Below are positions 1-5,478 of a DNA stretch of 15,451 nt, in pieces. The stretch is from positions 1-15,451 of the forward strand of contig UQBE01000045.1 of NCBI GenBank assembly GCA_900539155.1, given 5' to 3'. The notes beneath the pieces were generated by a model. It had not been told where the DNA came from. It worked only from the letters and a program-made list of their open reading frames with translations, and made no database searches. This DNA is from an uncultured Porphyromonas sp. (lineage in GTDB: Bacteria; Bacteroidota; Bacteroidia; Bacteroidales; Porphyromonadaceae). Each line of letters starts with the position of its first letter. Position 1 is the first letter of the stretch. The translations under genes and the position numbers were made by a program.

Positions 1-54
1 TGACTGTAACTCAGCTGGCGTAAGCCTACGGTGGTTCGAATCCATCACTGCCCA
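1..54 (+). tRNA. tRNA-Tyr(GTA), 3' part; 5' end lies outside the window
   Basis: The window opens inside the anticodon stem. The anticodon loop is ctgtaac (4-10), giving anticodon GTA at 6-8. A long class II variable arm follows (ggc, gtaa loop, gcc), as expected for bacterial tRNA-Tyr. The T arm is ggtgg / ttcgaat / ccatc, then acceptor strand actgccc and discriminator A at 54. CCA is not encoded (cgg follows), so it must be added after transcription. The missing 5' acceptor strand should read gggcagt. Confidence 0.93.
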
Positions 55-190
55 CGGTTCGTCTGAGGATGGATAGCCCGTTAGGTTATAACGTAGAGTC
101 GTTGTGACATAGTGATGGGCACTTGCTCCTCCTTAGTATGATAGTTGTGGTCGCTTAGTACCACTGAGTAGCGGTCAAGTGCTACGATAT
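55..190 (+). other. Structured spacer between tRNA-Tyr and tRNA-Gly
   Basis: This 136-base spacer has no reading frame of note. It can fold: gcacttg (119-125) pairs with caagtgc (176-182), enclosing gtggt (147-151) paired with accac (160-164). In addition agtgatgg (111-118) is complementary to ccatcact (42-49) in the T-arm/acceptor part of tRNA-Tyr. The two tRNAs are probably one transcript, because no promoter-like TAnnTTTG lies between them and the only terminator is after tRNA-Gly. Whether the folds matter for processing is unknown. Confidence 0.4.
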
Positions 191-263
191 GCGGAAGTAG
201 CTCAGTTGATAGAGCATCAGCCTTCCAAGCTGAGGGTCGCGGGTTTGAGCCCCGTCTTCCGCT
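191..263 (+). tRNA. tRNA-Gly(TCC), complete
   Basis: A 73-nt cloverleaf. Acceptor gcggaag (191-197) pairs with cttccgc (256-262), with discriminator T at 263 as usual for tRNA-Gly. The anticodon stem tcagc/gctga encloses loop cttccaa, giving anticodon TCC. The T stem is gcggg/cccgt. CCA is not encoded. Two normally invariant positions are changed together: the D loop has G18-A19 rather than G18-G19, and the T loop is tttgagc with U56 rather than C56. The 19-56 tertiary pair would therefore be A-U. The order tRNA-Tyr(GTA), tRNA-Gly(TCC) matches the tyrU-glyT order of the E. coli tufB operon, but no tRNA-Thr or tuf follows. Confidence 0.97.
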
Positions 264-282
264 CTAAATAGTTAAACGCAGG

Positions 283-310
283 ATAGAGTGGCTAGTGCCA
301 CTCTATTTTT
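283..310 (+). terminator. Intrinsic terminator of the tRNA-Tyr/tRNA-Gly transcript
   Basis: A perfect 10-bp stem, atagagtggc (283-292) with gccactctat (297-306), closes a tagt tetraloop and is followed by tttt (307-310). It lies 20 bases after tRNA-Gly, in the right orientation to end that transcript. Confidence 0.88.
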
Positions 311-452
311 GTATCTATAGAGGAGAGTGCTGTGGTCGTCCTTGGTGCGACAACGGTAGAGATAAATAGGCTGGCAAGCTTCCCAGAGGAGACAGCCTCT
401 GCGACCTCTCGGCACTGAGTACTGAGGTGGGGGAGAGGTCAGATAGAAAAGT
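311..452. other. Non-coding stretch with two small hairpins
   Basis: Nothing coding is visible between the tRNA terminator and the terminator of the minus-strand operon. Two stems can form: cagagg/cctctg (384-389 with 396-401) and gacctctc/gagaggtc (403-410 with 433-440). Neither is followed by a T run, so I do not call them terminators. Confidence 0.35.
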
Positions 453-490
453 AGAGGACTCCATCGCTAAGTTTAGCGATAGAGCCCTCT
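453..490 (-). terminator. Hairpin terminator of the TetR-fabG-pseudouridine synthase operon
   Basis: Positions 453-469 pair with 474-490 around a 4-nt loop. Read on the minus strand the stem is a continuous 17 bp, because the two non-Watson-Crick positions become G-U wobbles. Read on the plus strand the same positions are A-C mismatches. The sequence is therefore tuned to fold in minus-strand RNA, and acttttct follows there. It sits about 50 bases past the stop of the pseudouridine synthase. Confidence 0.72.
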
Positions 491-539
491 GTTGTTGTGT
501 CCTAGGAGACTTTAGCTGGGTAGCACCGACCTCTGAGAC

Positions 540-1226
540 TTACTGCTGACTGCTCAGCAATGCCCAGATAGCGTCATCCTCTGGATAGGGTGCGACGACC
601 TCAATCTGCTCGTGAGAGACAGGATGCTCGAAGCTGAGCAGACGTGCATGTAGAGAGATGCCGCCATCCTTGTTGCTACGCGGTGCGCCATACTTGAGGT
701 CTCCTTTGATTGGGTAGCCCATGTGGCTCAGCTGCGTGCGTATCTGATGATGCCGTCCTGTGTGCAGAGTCACTGCTAGCAGGCTGTAGCGGTCGCCCAC
801 GGCGAGCCGCTCGTAGGAGAGCCAAGCGCGCTTAGCCTCGGCGTGTTGCTCTGTCACGACGTAGCTCTTGTTTTGCTTTCGATTGCGATAGAGCAAATCC
901 TTTGCTTCGCCCGCCTTTTGCGGAAAAGTGCCACAGACCACGGCGTGGTAGACCTTGTGAATCTCTCGTCGCTGAAACATAGCGTTTAGCCGGGCGAGAG
1001 CCTTTGAAGTCTTGGCAAAAAGCACAGCCCCCGACGTCGGTCTGTCGATACGATGCGTGACCCCAACGAAAGCTCGTCCCGGCTTGTCGTAACGCTCGAT
1101 GAGATAGCGCTCGACAAGCTCCGAGAGCGGTGTGTCGCCCGTGCTGTCACCCTGTACGAGCATCCCCGCCGGCTTATTGACGACGAGAAGATGATTGTCC
1201 TCGTAGAGAATCTGTAGGTCAGCCAT
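540..1226 (-). CDS. RluA/RluD-family RNA pseudouridine synthase without S4 domain
   Basis: Probable pseudouridine synthase of 228 residues, isomerising uridine in rRNA or tRNA; the target cannot be read from sequence. The catalytic motif HRIDRPTSG carries the nucleophile Asp61, and the second family motif HTGRHHQIRTQL (155-166) is intact. It starts directly with the catalytic fold (ILYEDNHLLVVNKPAG) and has no N-terminal S4 RNA-binding domain, as in the short RluA/TruC-like members. I chose ATG at 1226; a GTG one codon earlier (1229) is also open. A ggag lies 7 bases before the ATG. It is the last gene of a three-gene minus-strand run, 22 bases after fabG, and is followed by the hairpin at 453-490. 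Family call is secure; the substrate is not. Confidence 0.9.
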   Translation of the reverse strand: MADLQILYEDNHLLVVNKPAGMLVQGDSTGDTPLSELVERYLIERYDKPGRAFVGVTHRIDRPTSGAVLFAKTSKALARLNAMFQRREIHKVYHAVVCGTFPQKAGEAKDLLYRNRKQNKSYVVTEQHAEAKRAWLSYERLAVGDRYSLLAVTLHTGRHHQIRTQLSHMGYPIKGDLKYGAPRSNKDGGISLHARLLSFEHPVSHEQIEVVAPYPEDDAIWALLSSQQ

Positions 1227-1248
1227 CACACTCCAGGGCAGAGGATAA

Positions 1249-1998
1249 TTACATATTCATACCTCCACAGCAGGAGAGCACCTGTCCTGTCATATAGGAG
1301 GAGAGGTCGCTTGCGAGGAAGAGAGCCACGTTGGCCACATCCTCAGGCTTGCCACCACGGCGTAGTGGGATTTGCTTAGCCCACTCCTTGCGTACCTCCT
1401 CGCTGAGGACAGCCGTCATGTCGCTCTCGATGAAGCCTGGGGCGATACTGTTGGCACGGATACCACGTGAGCCTAGCTCCTTGGCGACACTCTTGGCAAG
1501 GGCAATCATACCAGCCTTAGAGGCCGAGTAGTTCACCTGACCCGCATTGCCAGATACACCGACGACGCTTGCCATATTGATGATACTTCCCTGACGTTGC
1601 TTCATCATGACAGGCGCTACGGCGTGGGTCATATTGAAGGCAGACTTCAAGTTGACATTGATTACGGCATCCCACTGCTGCTCGCTCATACGTAGGAGTA
1701 GCCCGTCACGTGTGATGCCCGCATTGTTGACCAGAACGTCTAGCTTGCCAAAGTCTGCCACAATCTGGTCAATAAGCTGATGGGCAGCCTCAAAGTCTGC
1801 CGCATTGCTCTCATAGGTACGTATCGTGACTCCGCACTCCTTGGCTAGTTGGGCGTAGTAATCCTTAGCCTCGTCAGCCACCTTGAGGTCACTGATAGCC
1901 ACATGGCATCCAGCCTCTGCATACTTGGTGGCAATCGCCTTGCCGATACCACGAGCTGCACCCGTGATGAGTGCCACTTTGTCTTGAAGTAGTTTCAT
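1249..1998 (-). CDS. fabG: 3-oxoacyl-ACP reductase (SDR family)
   Basis: Short-chain dehydrogenase of 249 residues, the NADPH-dependent 3-oxoacyl-ACP reductase of type II fatty acid synthesis. Visible features are the Rossmann glycine motif TGAARGIG (12-19), NNAG (91-94), tetrad Asn116, Ser144, and Tyr157/Lys161 in YSASK. The C-terminal GGMNM ending is typical of FabG. I chose ATG at 1998, which gives MKLLQDK, a normal FabG length, and a 4-base gap after the TetR stop. An ATG at 2031 would add 11 residues and overlap the upstream gene. Close spacing suggests translational coupling to the TetR gene. One oddity is SCCGG near the end, where FabG proteins usually have a VDGG-like sequence. A genome may carry several FabG paralogues, so a specialised substrate is possible. 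Confidence 0.88.
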   Translation of the reverse strand: MKLLQDKVALITGAARGIGKAIATKYAEAGCHVAISDLKVADEAKDYYAQLAKECGVTIRTYESNAADFEAAHQLIDQIVADFGKLDVLVNNAGITRDGLLLRMSEQQWDAVINVNLKSAFNMTHAVAPVMMKQRQGSIINMASVVGVSGNAGQVNYSASKAGMIALAKSVAKELGSRGIRANSIAPGFIESDMTAVLSEEVRKEWAKQIPLRRGGKPEDVANVALFLASDLSSYMTGQVLSCCGGMNM

Positions 1999-2002
1999 AG
2001 GT

Positions 2003-2620
2003 TTATCTAGTTGTAGGTTTGTATTTTGCATGATTCGTCAGCCCCTGTCTGAGCAGTTGCTCCATAGCAGCCTTGATACGGAGGTAGTCCTCCTTGCCAT
2101 ACTCATGATGGTAGCGGTTGATGTACGGAGCCTCCAGGCTCTTGAAGCTCTTGAGGAGTAGGTAAGCGGTCGAATTGATATCAGCGACCCAGAGCTCTCC
2201 CGTCGCCTGCCCCTGCTGCAAGATACGCTTGAGCATATCGTACTCACTCTGGTCATACTTGAGTCGCAAGCGCTCGATGCTAAAGGTATCGCTAAAGAAG
2301 TTTGCATTATGCTCCCCCTGTCTCTGCACCGTCTTCTGGATTAGCTGCAGATGATTGTCCAGTAGTACCATCAGCTTGGTGACAGCGTCCCCAGCGTGGT
2401 CTAGGACCTTGCTCAGCGACTGGCTCATCAAGCTAATCTCCCGCTCGATGACCGCCATCAGTAGTGCCTGCTTGTCCTTGTAATAAGTGTAGACCGTGCG
2501 TCGACTGCACCCCACAGCCTGAGCGATAGCTACCATAGTAGTCTCCTCGACTCCCTGCTGGACAAAGAGTGCGTGAGCCGTCTGGACTATCTGCTGGCGC
2601 GTGTGCTGTGTAGAAGACAT
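2003..2620 (-). CDS. TetR/AcrR-family transcriptional regulator
   Basis: A 205-residue TetR-type repressor. The N-terminal helix-turn-helix spans roughly residues 8-50, with the recognition part CSRRTVYTYYKDKQALL (38-54), a classic TetR signature. The C-terminal ligand-binding half is not recognisable, so the effector is unknown. It is the first gene of an operon with fabG 4 bases downstream, which suggests it regulates fatty-acid-related genes or itself; that is inference. A Bacteroidetes -7 element (TATCTTTG on the minus strand, 2669-2676) lies 48 bases upstream of the ATG. It is divergent from the histidine kinase gene, so an operator in the shared 146-base gap could affect both. Confidence 0.9.
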   Translation of the reverse strand: MSSTQHTRQQIVQTAHALFVQQGVEETTMVAIAQAVGCSRRTVYTYYKDKQALLMAVIEREISLMSQSLSKVLDHAGDAVTKLMVLLDNHLQLIQKTVQRQGEHNANFFSDTFSIERLRLKYDQSEYDMLKRILQQGQATGELWVADINSTAYLLLKSFKSLEAPYINRYHHEYGKEDYLRIKAAMEQLLRQGLTNHAKYKPTTR

Positions 2621-2668
2621 AGGTTAAGGTGCAGGCAAAACGATAATAAAAGGGCGTTATATCCGTTA

Positions 2669-2676
2669 CAAAGATA
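2669..2676 (-). promoter_or_regulatory. Putative promoter -7 element for the TetR-fabG operon
   Basis: Minus-strand TATCTTTG matches the Bacteroidetes -7 consensus TAnnTTTG, 48 bases before the TetR start codon. No clear TTTG -33 partner is seen at the usual spacing. Confidence 0.55.
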
Positions 2677-2766
2677 CAGCTTTGCGCCGAATCTGCTTGG
2701 GCACACCTAGCACCGAGGGCAAAAAGCTCCCGACTTTCATACCAGATCCACCCGAACAGCACCCGC

Positions 2767-3948
2767 ATGCCATCCCCAAGGCGATTCCTAAGCTCCCTCC
2801 CGACCAACGTACTACTTGTCGTGCTAGCACTCATCGTGGCACTCCTCCCGCTCCTTCTCTCGGAGCCACTCGTGCGACGTATGGCTGACGAGGAGCGACT
2901 GAAGATGCAGACCTGGGCCGAGGCGACCGAGTGTATCGCTAGCCAAAGCGATGCCCAGCTCAATGCCCTTGCCCTGCAAATCCTCGAGTCCAATACAACC
3001 ATACCTCTCATCCTCACAGACAGTCTGGGGAATATCTTGGGACACAAGAACATCGACCCCGAGGCGATAGCTAGAGACTCGACCTATCTGGAGAGACGAC
3101 TCACAGCCTTTCGCTCAGGCTACGCACCCATCGAGATAGACCTAGGCTCTGCAGGACACCAGTATCTCTACTACAGTGATAGTAGTCATCTGAGACGGCT
3201 ACTACGCTTCCCTTATCTGCAGACCGGTATCTTCATCCTCTACATCATCATCCTGGTCCTCACTATCCGCAGTTTACTGCACTGGGAGCAGGACCGTATC
3301 TGGGTCGGCCTCAGCAAGGAGACCGCACATCAGCTCGGCACGCCCATCTCTTCGCTTATGGCGTGGACCGAATTGCTCAAGAGTTACGACTTACCCCCCG
3401 AAATCATCGAGAGCATAGGCCAAGATGTCAATCGCCTCGAACTGATTGCTCACCGCTTCCAAAAGGTCGGCAGCCTACCCGAGCTCACGCCCATAGAGCT
3501 CAATGGGCTGGTTGCTTCCTCAGTCCAGTACCTCTCACGGCGCATCTCCAGGCAGGTACAGATAAGCTTCGAGCCAGCCCCTGAGGAGCTATACTGTCTC
3601 ATCACAAGCGACCTCATGAGTTGGGTCGTGGAGAACATCGTAAAGAATGGCGTCGACGCTATGGACGGCAAGGGACAGATTACCATAACCACGCAGGCTC
3701 ATGGCAGAAGCTTGTACCTAGACATCACCGACACTGGTCGTGGTATGACACGCGCTACGCAGCGGATGATTTTCAAACCAGGCTTCACGACCAAGGAGCG
3801 TGGCTGGGGGCTCGGCTTATCGCTCGTGCGGCGCATCGTACAGCAATACTTCCGTGGGCGCATCTACGTCAAGCACTCCGAGCTACAGGTCGGCACCACC
3901 TTCCGGATTGTGCTCCCGCTACAGGAGCAGGTGGAGACAAGCGAATAA
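2767..3948 (+). CDS. Two-TM sensor histidine kinase, orphan
   Basis: A 393-residue membrane histidine kinase. TM segments are at about 13-32 and 152-169, with a periplasmic or extracytoplasmic sensor of about 120 residues between them. The dimerisation/phosphoacceptor box has His188 in AHQLGTPISSL, the variant common in Bacteroidetes kinases. The ATPase domain shows the N box (Asn290, Asn294 in ENIVKNGVDAM), G1 box DTGRGM (322-327), FKPGFTTK (336-343) and G2 box GWGLGL (346-351). All catalytic elements are present, so it should be active. No response regulator gene is adjacent: the neighbours are a divergent TetR gene and a convergent flavodoxin/DUF2023 pair. Its partner must be encoded elsewhere. 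The ATG at 2767 is the only plausible start before TM1. The stimulus is unknown. Confidence 0.92.
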   Translation: MPSPRRFLSSLPTNVLLVVLALIVALLPLLLSEPLVRRMADEERLKMQTWAEATECIASQSDAQLNALALQILESNTTIPLILTDSLGNILGHKNIDPEAIARDSTYLERRLTAFRSGYAPIEIDLGSAGHQYLYYSDSSHLRRLLRFPYLQTGIFILYIIILVLTIRSLLHWEQDRIWVGLSKETAHQLGTPISSLMAWTELLKSYDLPPEIIESIGQDVNRLELIAHRFQKVGSLPELTPIELNGLVASSVQYLSRRISRQVQISFEPAPEELYCLITSDLMSWVVENIVKNGVDAMDGKGQITITTQAHGRSLYLDITDTGRGMTRATQRMIFKPGFTTKERGWGLGLSLVRRIVQQYFRGRIYVKHSELQVGTTFRIVLPLQEQVETSE

Positions 3949-4101
3949 TCCTCGACAAGAGTCCGAGAGGGGAGACCTCCTAGGTGGCTCCATCGCTCAG
4001 CGAGAGCGGTCGAGCTGCTCCTCCTTACAGCTGAAGGGCCCCCCTCGTCGCAAGAAGAGCTCTAGTCTACCCGCTCCTTTACCACCTTTTATTTAAAGTT
4101 G

Positions 4102-4131
4102 CTTGCGAGGCGTTTGAACGCTTCTCGCAAG
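4102..4131. repeat. Inverted repeat, bulged 12-bp hairpin
   Basis: cttgcgag (4102-4109) pairs with ctcgcaag (4124-4131), and gcgt (4110-4113) with acgc (4118-4121), around a ttga loop, with a two-base bulge (4122-4123). No T run follows on the plus strand. Confidence 0.7.
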
Positions 4132-4174
4132 ATTTCCAAAAACTTTCCTTCCTTGGAAATTTATTTTTCCAAGG
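4132..4174. repeat. Two mutually exclusive hairpins
   Basis: atttccaa (4132-4139) can pair with ttggaaat (4153-4160). Alternatively ccttggaaa (4151-4159) can pair with tttccaagg (4166-4174). The two stems share 4153-4159, so only one can form at a time. Confidence 0.6.
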
Positions 4175-4245
4175 GAGGAACTTTCGAGTTCCAAGGGAGG
4201 AGCGTTTTGCTCATTGGGAAAGGACGTTTTGCCCCCTCGGGAGGA
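4167..4245. repeat. Degenerate tandem repeat, about 22-bp unit, four copies
   Basis: The 13-mer ttccaagggagga occurs exactly at 4167-4179 and 4189-4201, a 22-base period. Diverged copies follow: attgggaaagga (4213-4224) and ctcgggagga (4236-4245). The intervening bases are also related (actttcgagt, gcgttttgct, cgttttgccc). The first unit spacer forms ggaact-ttcg-agttcc, a stem with a UUCG-type loop. It lies between convergent genes, as REP-like or other dispersed intergenic repeats often do. I cannot tell whether copies exist elsewhere in the genome. Confidence 0.65.
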
Positions 4246-4270
4246 AAGAACTATCTGCTGGCGACAGATA

Positions 4271-4304
4271 CAACAAAAGTAGCGCCCTCTCAATAAGGCG
4301 CTAC
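4271..4304 (-). terminator. Intrinsic terminator of the flavodoxin-DUF2023 operon
   Basis: gtagcgcc (4279-4286) pairs with ggcgctac (4297-4304), an 8-bp stem with a 10-nt loop. On the minus strand it is followed by ttttgttg (4278-4271), so it is oriented to end the transcript of the gene stopping at 4391. Confidence 0.75.
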
Positions 4305-4390
4305 TCCCACTACTAGAGCACAGCTCTTTACTCATACTGCTCTAGACTTACTACACCAACTAACTGTGTAAAGCTGTAAACTTACTTTCC

Positions 4391-4750
4391 TTAGCTGGCG
4401 ACCATCTGTGTGGAGCGCTGCTTGCGCTGCTGGTAGCGCTCGCACTGCTGGTAAGTGTCGTAGCCGAGTAGGGTCCCGAGGATAAAGTCTTCCTCTGGTG
4501 AGAGCGTCGTCAAGGAGCGACCTCTGACCATCTCTGAGATGATTGCAATACATAGCTCTTTGCCAAAGAAGAGATTGACACGTGACGACACACTGGATAT
4601 CTCCTCTAGATGGTAGGCTATGCCTGATCGCTCTAGACGCTTCGTCAGAAGAGGGGCTATCTCTCTGCTTATGGTGCAGAGAAAAAGCGGACGAATTCCT
4701 TTCTGAAACTCGTAGACCTTATCACTCAGCATCACCCACTCGGTCGACAT
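4391..4750 (-). CDS. DUF2023 family protein
   Basis: A 119-residue cytosolic protein with no signal peptide or TM segment. It resembles the DUF2023 family (PF09633) as I remember it, a small alpha/beta protein of about 120 residues found in Bacteroidetes and other anaerobes, often beside a flavodoxin gene. Recognisable stretches are VYEFQKGIRPLFLCT near the N-terminus and FGKELCIAII and LSPEEDFILGTLLGYD in the second half; the C-terminus is rich in Gln and Arg. No catalytic motif is apparent. It follows the flavodoxin gene by 55 bases and ends at a clear terminator, so the two are probably co-transcribed and may work together, for example in controlling or handling flavodoxin; that is inference. 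I chose ATG at 4750; GTG at 4756 and ATG at 4732 are alternatives. Confidence 0.72.
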   Translation of the reverse strand: MSTEWVMLSDKVYEFQKGIRPLFLCTISREIAPLLTKRLERSGIAYHLEEISSVSSRVNLFFGKELCIAIISEMVRGRSLTTLSPEEDFILGTLLGYDTYQQCERYQQRKQRSTQMVAS

Positions 4751-4805
4751 ACACACTTAACTAACAGAAAAAAAGAATTTATGAACGGCTATCCTAGTAC
4801 GTACG

Positions 4806-5306
4806 CTACGCCTTCTGGATGGCTTGTACCCAGGTGTCGAGACGGTCATCTGTCTCGTCGCTCTCATTGTCCTCGTCTAGACAGCAGCCGATGAGCTGAC
4901 CATCTACCTCGCAGCGCGTAGCCTCGTAGCTATAGCCCTCTGCGGGAATCTGACCGATGAGTGTGGCTCCAGCTGCGCTGACCTGCTCAGCTATCTCTGC
5001 CATAGCGTCGCAGAAGGTATCTGGATAGCTACTCGAGTCACCACAGCCGAAGACGGCAAACTGCTTGCCCGTGAGGTCTTGCTTAGCTAGCTTGGGTAGG
5101 AAGCCTTCCCAGTCATCCTGGAGGTCGCCGTAGCCCCATGTGGAGGAGCCGAGGATGAGGAGGTCATACTCCTGGACGGAGTCTGCCGTAGCACTAGCCA
5201 CGTTGTGCACGTGAGCTGCATCAATTCCTAGTAGCTGGGCAACCTTGTCTGCGATGCCCTCGACATGCCCCGTAGAGGAGCCAAAGTATAGTCCGATAGT
5301 TTTCAT
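4806..5306 (-). CDS. fldA: Long-chain flavodoxin
   Basis: A 166-residue FMN-binding electron carrier, probably replacing ferredoxin in cytosolic redox reactions of this anaerobe, for instance under iron limitation. The phosphate-binding loop is GSSTGHVE (9-16). The isoalloxazine-flanking loops are STWGYGDLQDDW, with Trp57, and GCGDSSSYPDTFCDAM, with Tyr94. The long-chain insertion and C-terminal GYSYEATRCEVDGQLIG plus LDEDNESDETDDR match the FldA class. The loop has His14 where Asn is common. It has its own promoter-like element upstream (-7 TACCTTTG at 5341-5348) and is followed by DUF2023 after 55 bases. ATG at 5306 is the natural start. Confidence 0.95.
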   Translation of the reverse strand: MKTIGLYFGSSTGHVEGIADKVAQLLGIDAAHVHNVASATADSVQEYDLLILGSSTWGYGDLQDDWEGFLPKLAKQDLTGKQFAVFGCGDSSSYPDTFCDAMAEIAEQVSAAGATLIGQIPAEGYSYEATRCEVDGQLIGCCLDEDNESDETDDRLDTWVQAIQKA

Positions 5307-5340
5307 TTGCGTTGAATCGTTGTATTGGTATTTCTATCTG

Positions 5341-5372
5341 CAAAGGTAGGGGCTATCTTGGCATCAGTCAAT
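5341..5372 (-). promoter_or_regulatory. Putative promoter of the flavodoxin-DUF2023 operon
   Basis: On the minus strand, TACCTTTG (5341-5348) matches the Bacteroidetes -7 consensus TAnnTTTG. A TTTG-like ATTG (5369-5372) lies 20 bases upstream as a -33 candidate. The -7 element is 34 bases from the flavodoxin ATG. Confidence 0.65.
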
Positions 5373-5416
5373 ACCTTAACCTAGGTAAAATGAAGCTCTA
5401 GACCTACTATATAAGT

Positions 5417-5452
5417 AGAGAGTCTCTACCAACTATGTGGCAGAGACTCTCT
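5417..5452 (-). terminator. Hairpin terminator after dsbD
   Basis: agagagtctct (5417-5427) pairs perfectly with agagactctct (5442-5452). On the minus strand one G-U wobble and three further pairs extend the stem to 15 bp with a 6-nt loop; on the plus strand that position is an A-C mismatch. It lies 26 bases after the dsbD stop. The T run is weak on the minus side, so termination efficiency is uncertain. Confidence 0.65.
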
Positions 5453-5478
5453 TTCGTATAGTGGCTATGTAGCGCTAA

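Larger units (their letters stand above)
3949..4390. other. Non-coding gap between convergent genes, hairpin- and repeat-rich
   Basis: This 442-base gap separates the end of the kinase gene from the end of the DUF2023 gene. 3949-4095 holds nothing I can name; no clear terminator for the kinase is visible. 4102-4131 is a strong hairpin, 4132-4174 two competing hairpins, 4167-4245 degenerate tandem repeats, and 4279-4304 a minus-strand terminator. Between that terminator and the DUF2023 stop lie two more stems: ctagagca/tgctctag (4313-4320 with 4338-4345) and tacac/gtgta (4352-4356 with 4366-4370). The short reading frames here overlap the repeats on both strands and look fortuitous. Confidence 0.6.

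Noticed and set aside
384..440. Hairpins at 384-401 and 403-440 as terminators or a small RNA
   Set aside because: Stems are short or have long loops, no T run follows, and no promoter is visible.
2433..3053. 206-residue minus-strand frame across the TetR start and kinase gene
   Set aside because: It overlaps two convincing genes and the divergent promoter region, and its protein is Arg/Ser-rich with no recognisable domain.
4167..4245. CRISPR array
   Set aside because: Units are only about 22 bases with no unique spacers, the copies decay quickly, and no cas genes are nearby.
4093..4335. Short open frames on both strands over the repeat-rich gap (also 4099-4296 on plus)
   Set aside because: They lie wholly within inverted and tandem repeats and a terminator, encode Ser/Gly/Lys-rich sequence without family resemblance, and have no promoter.
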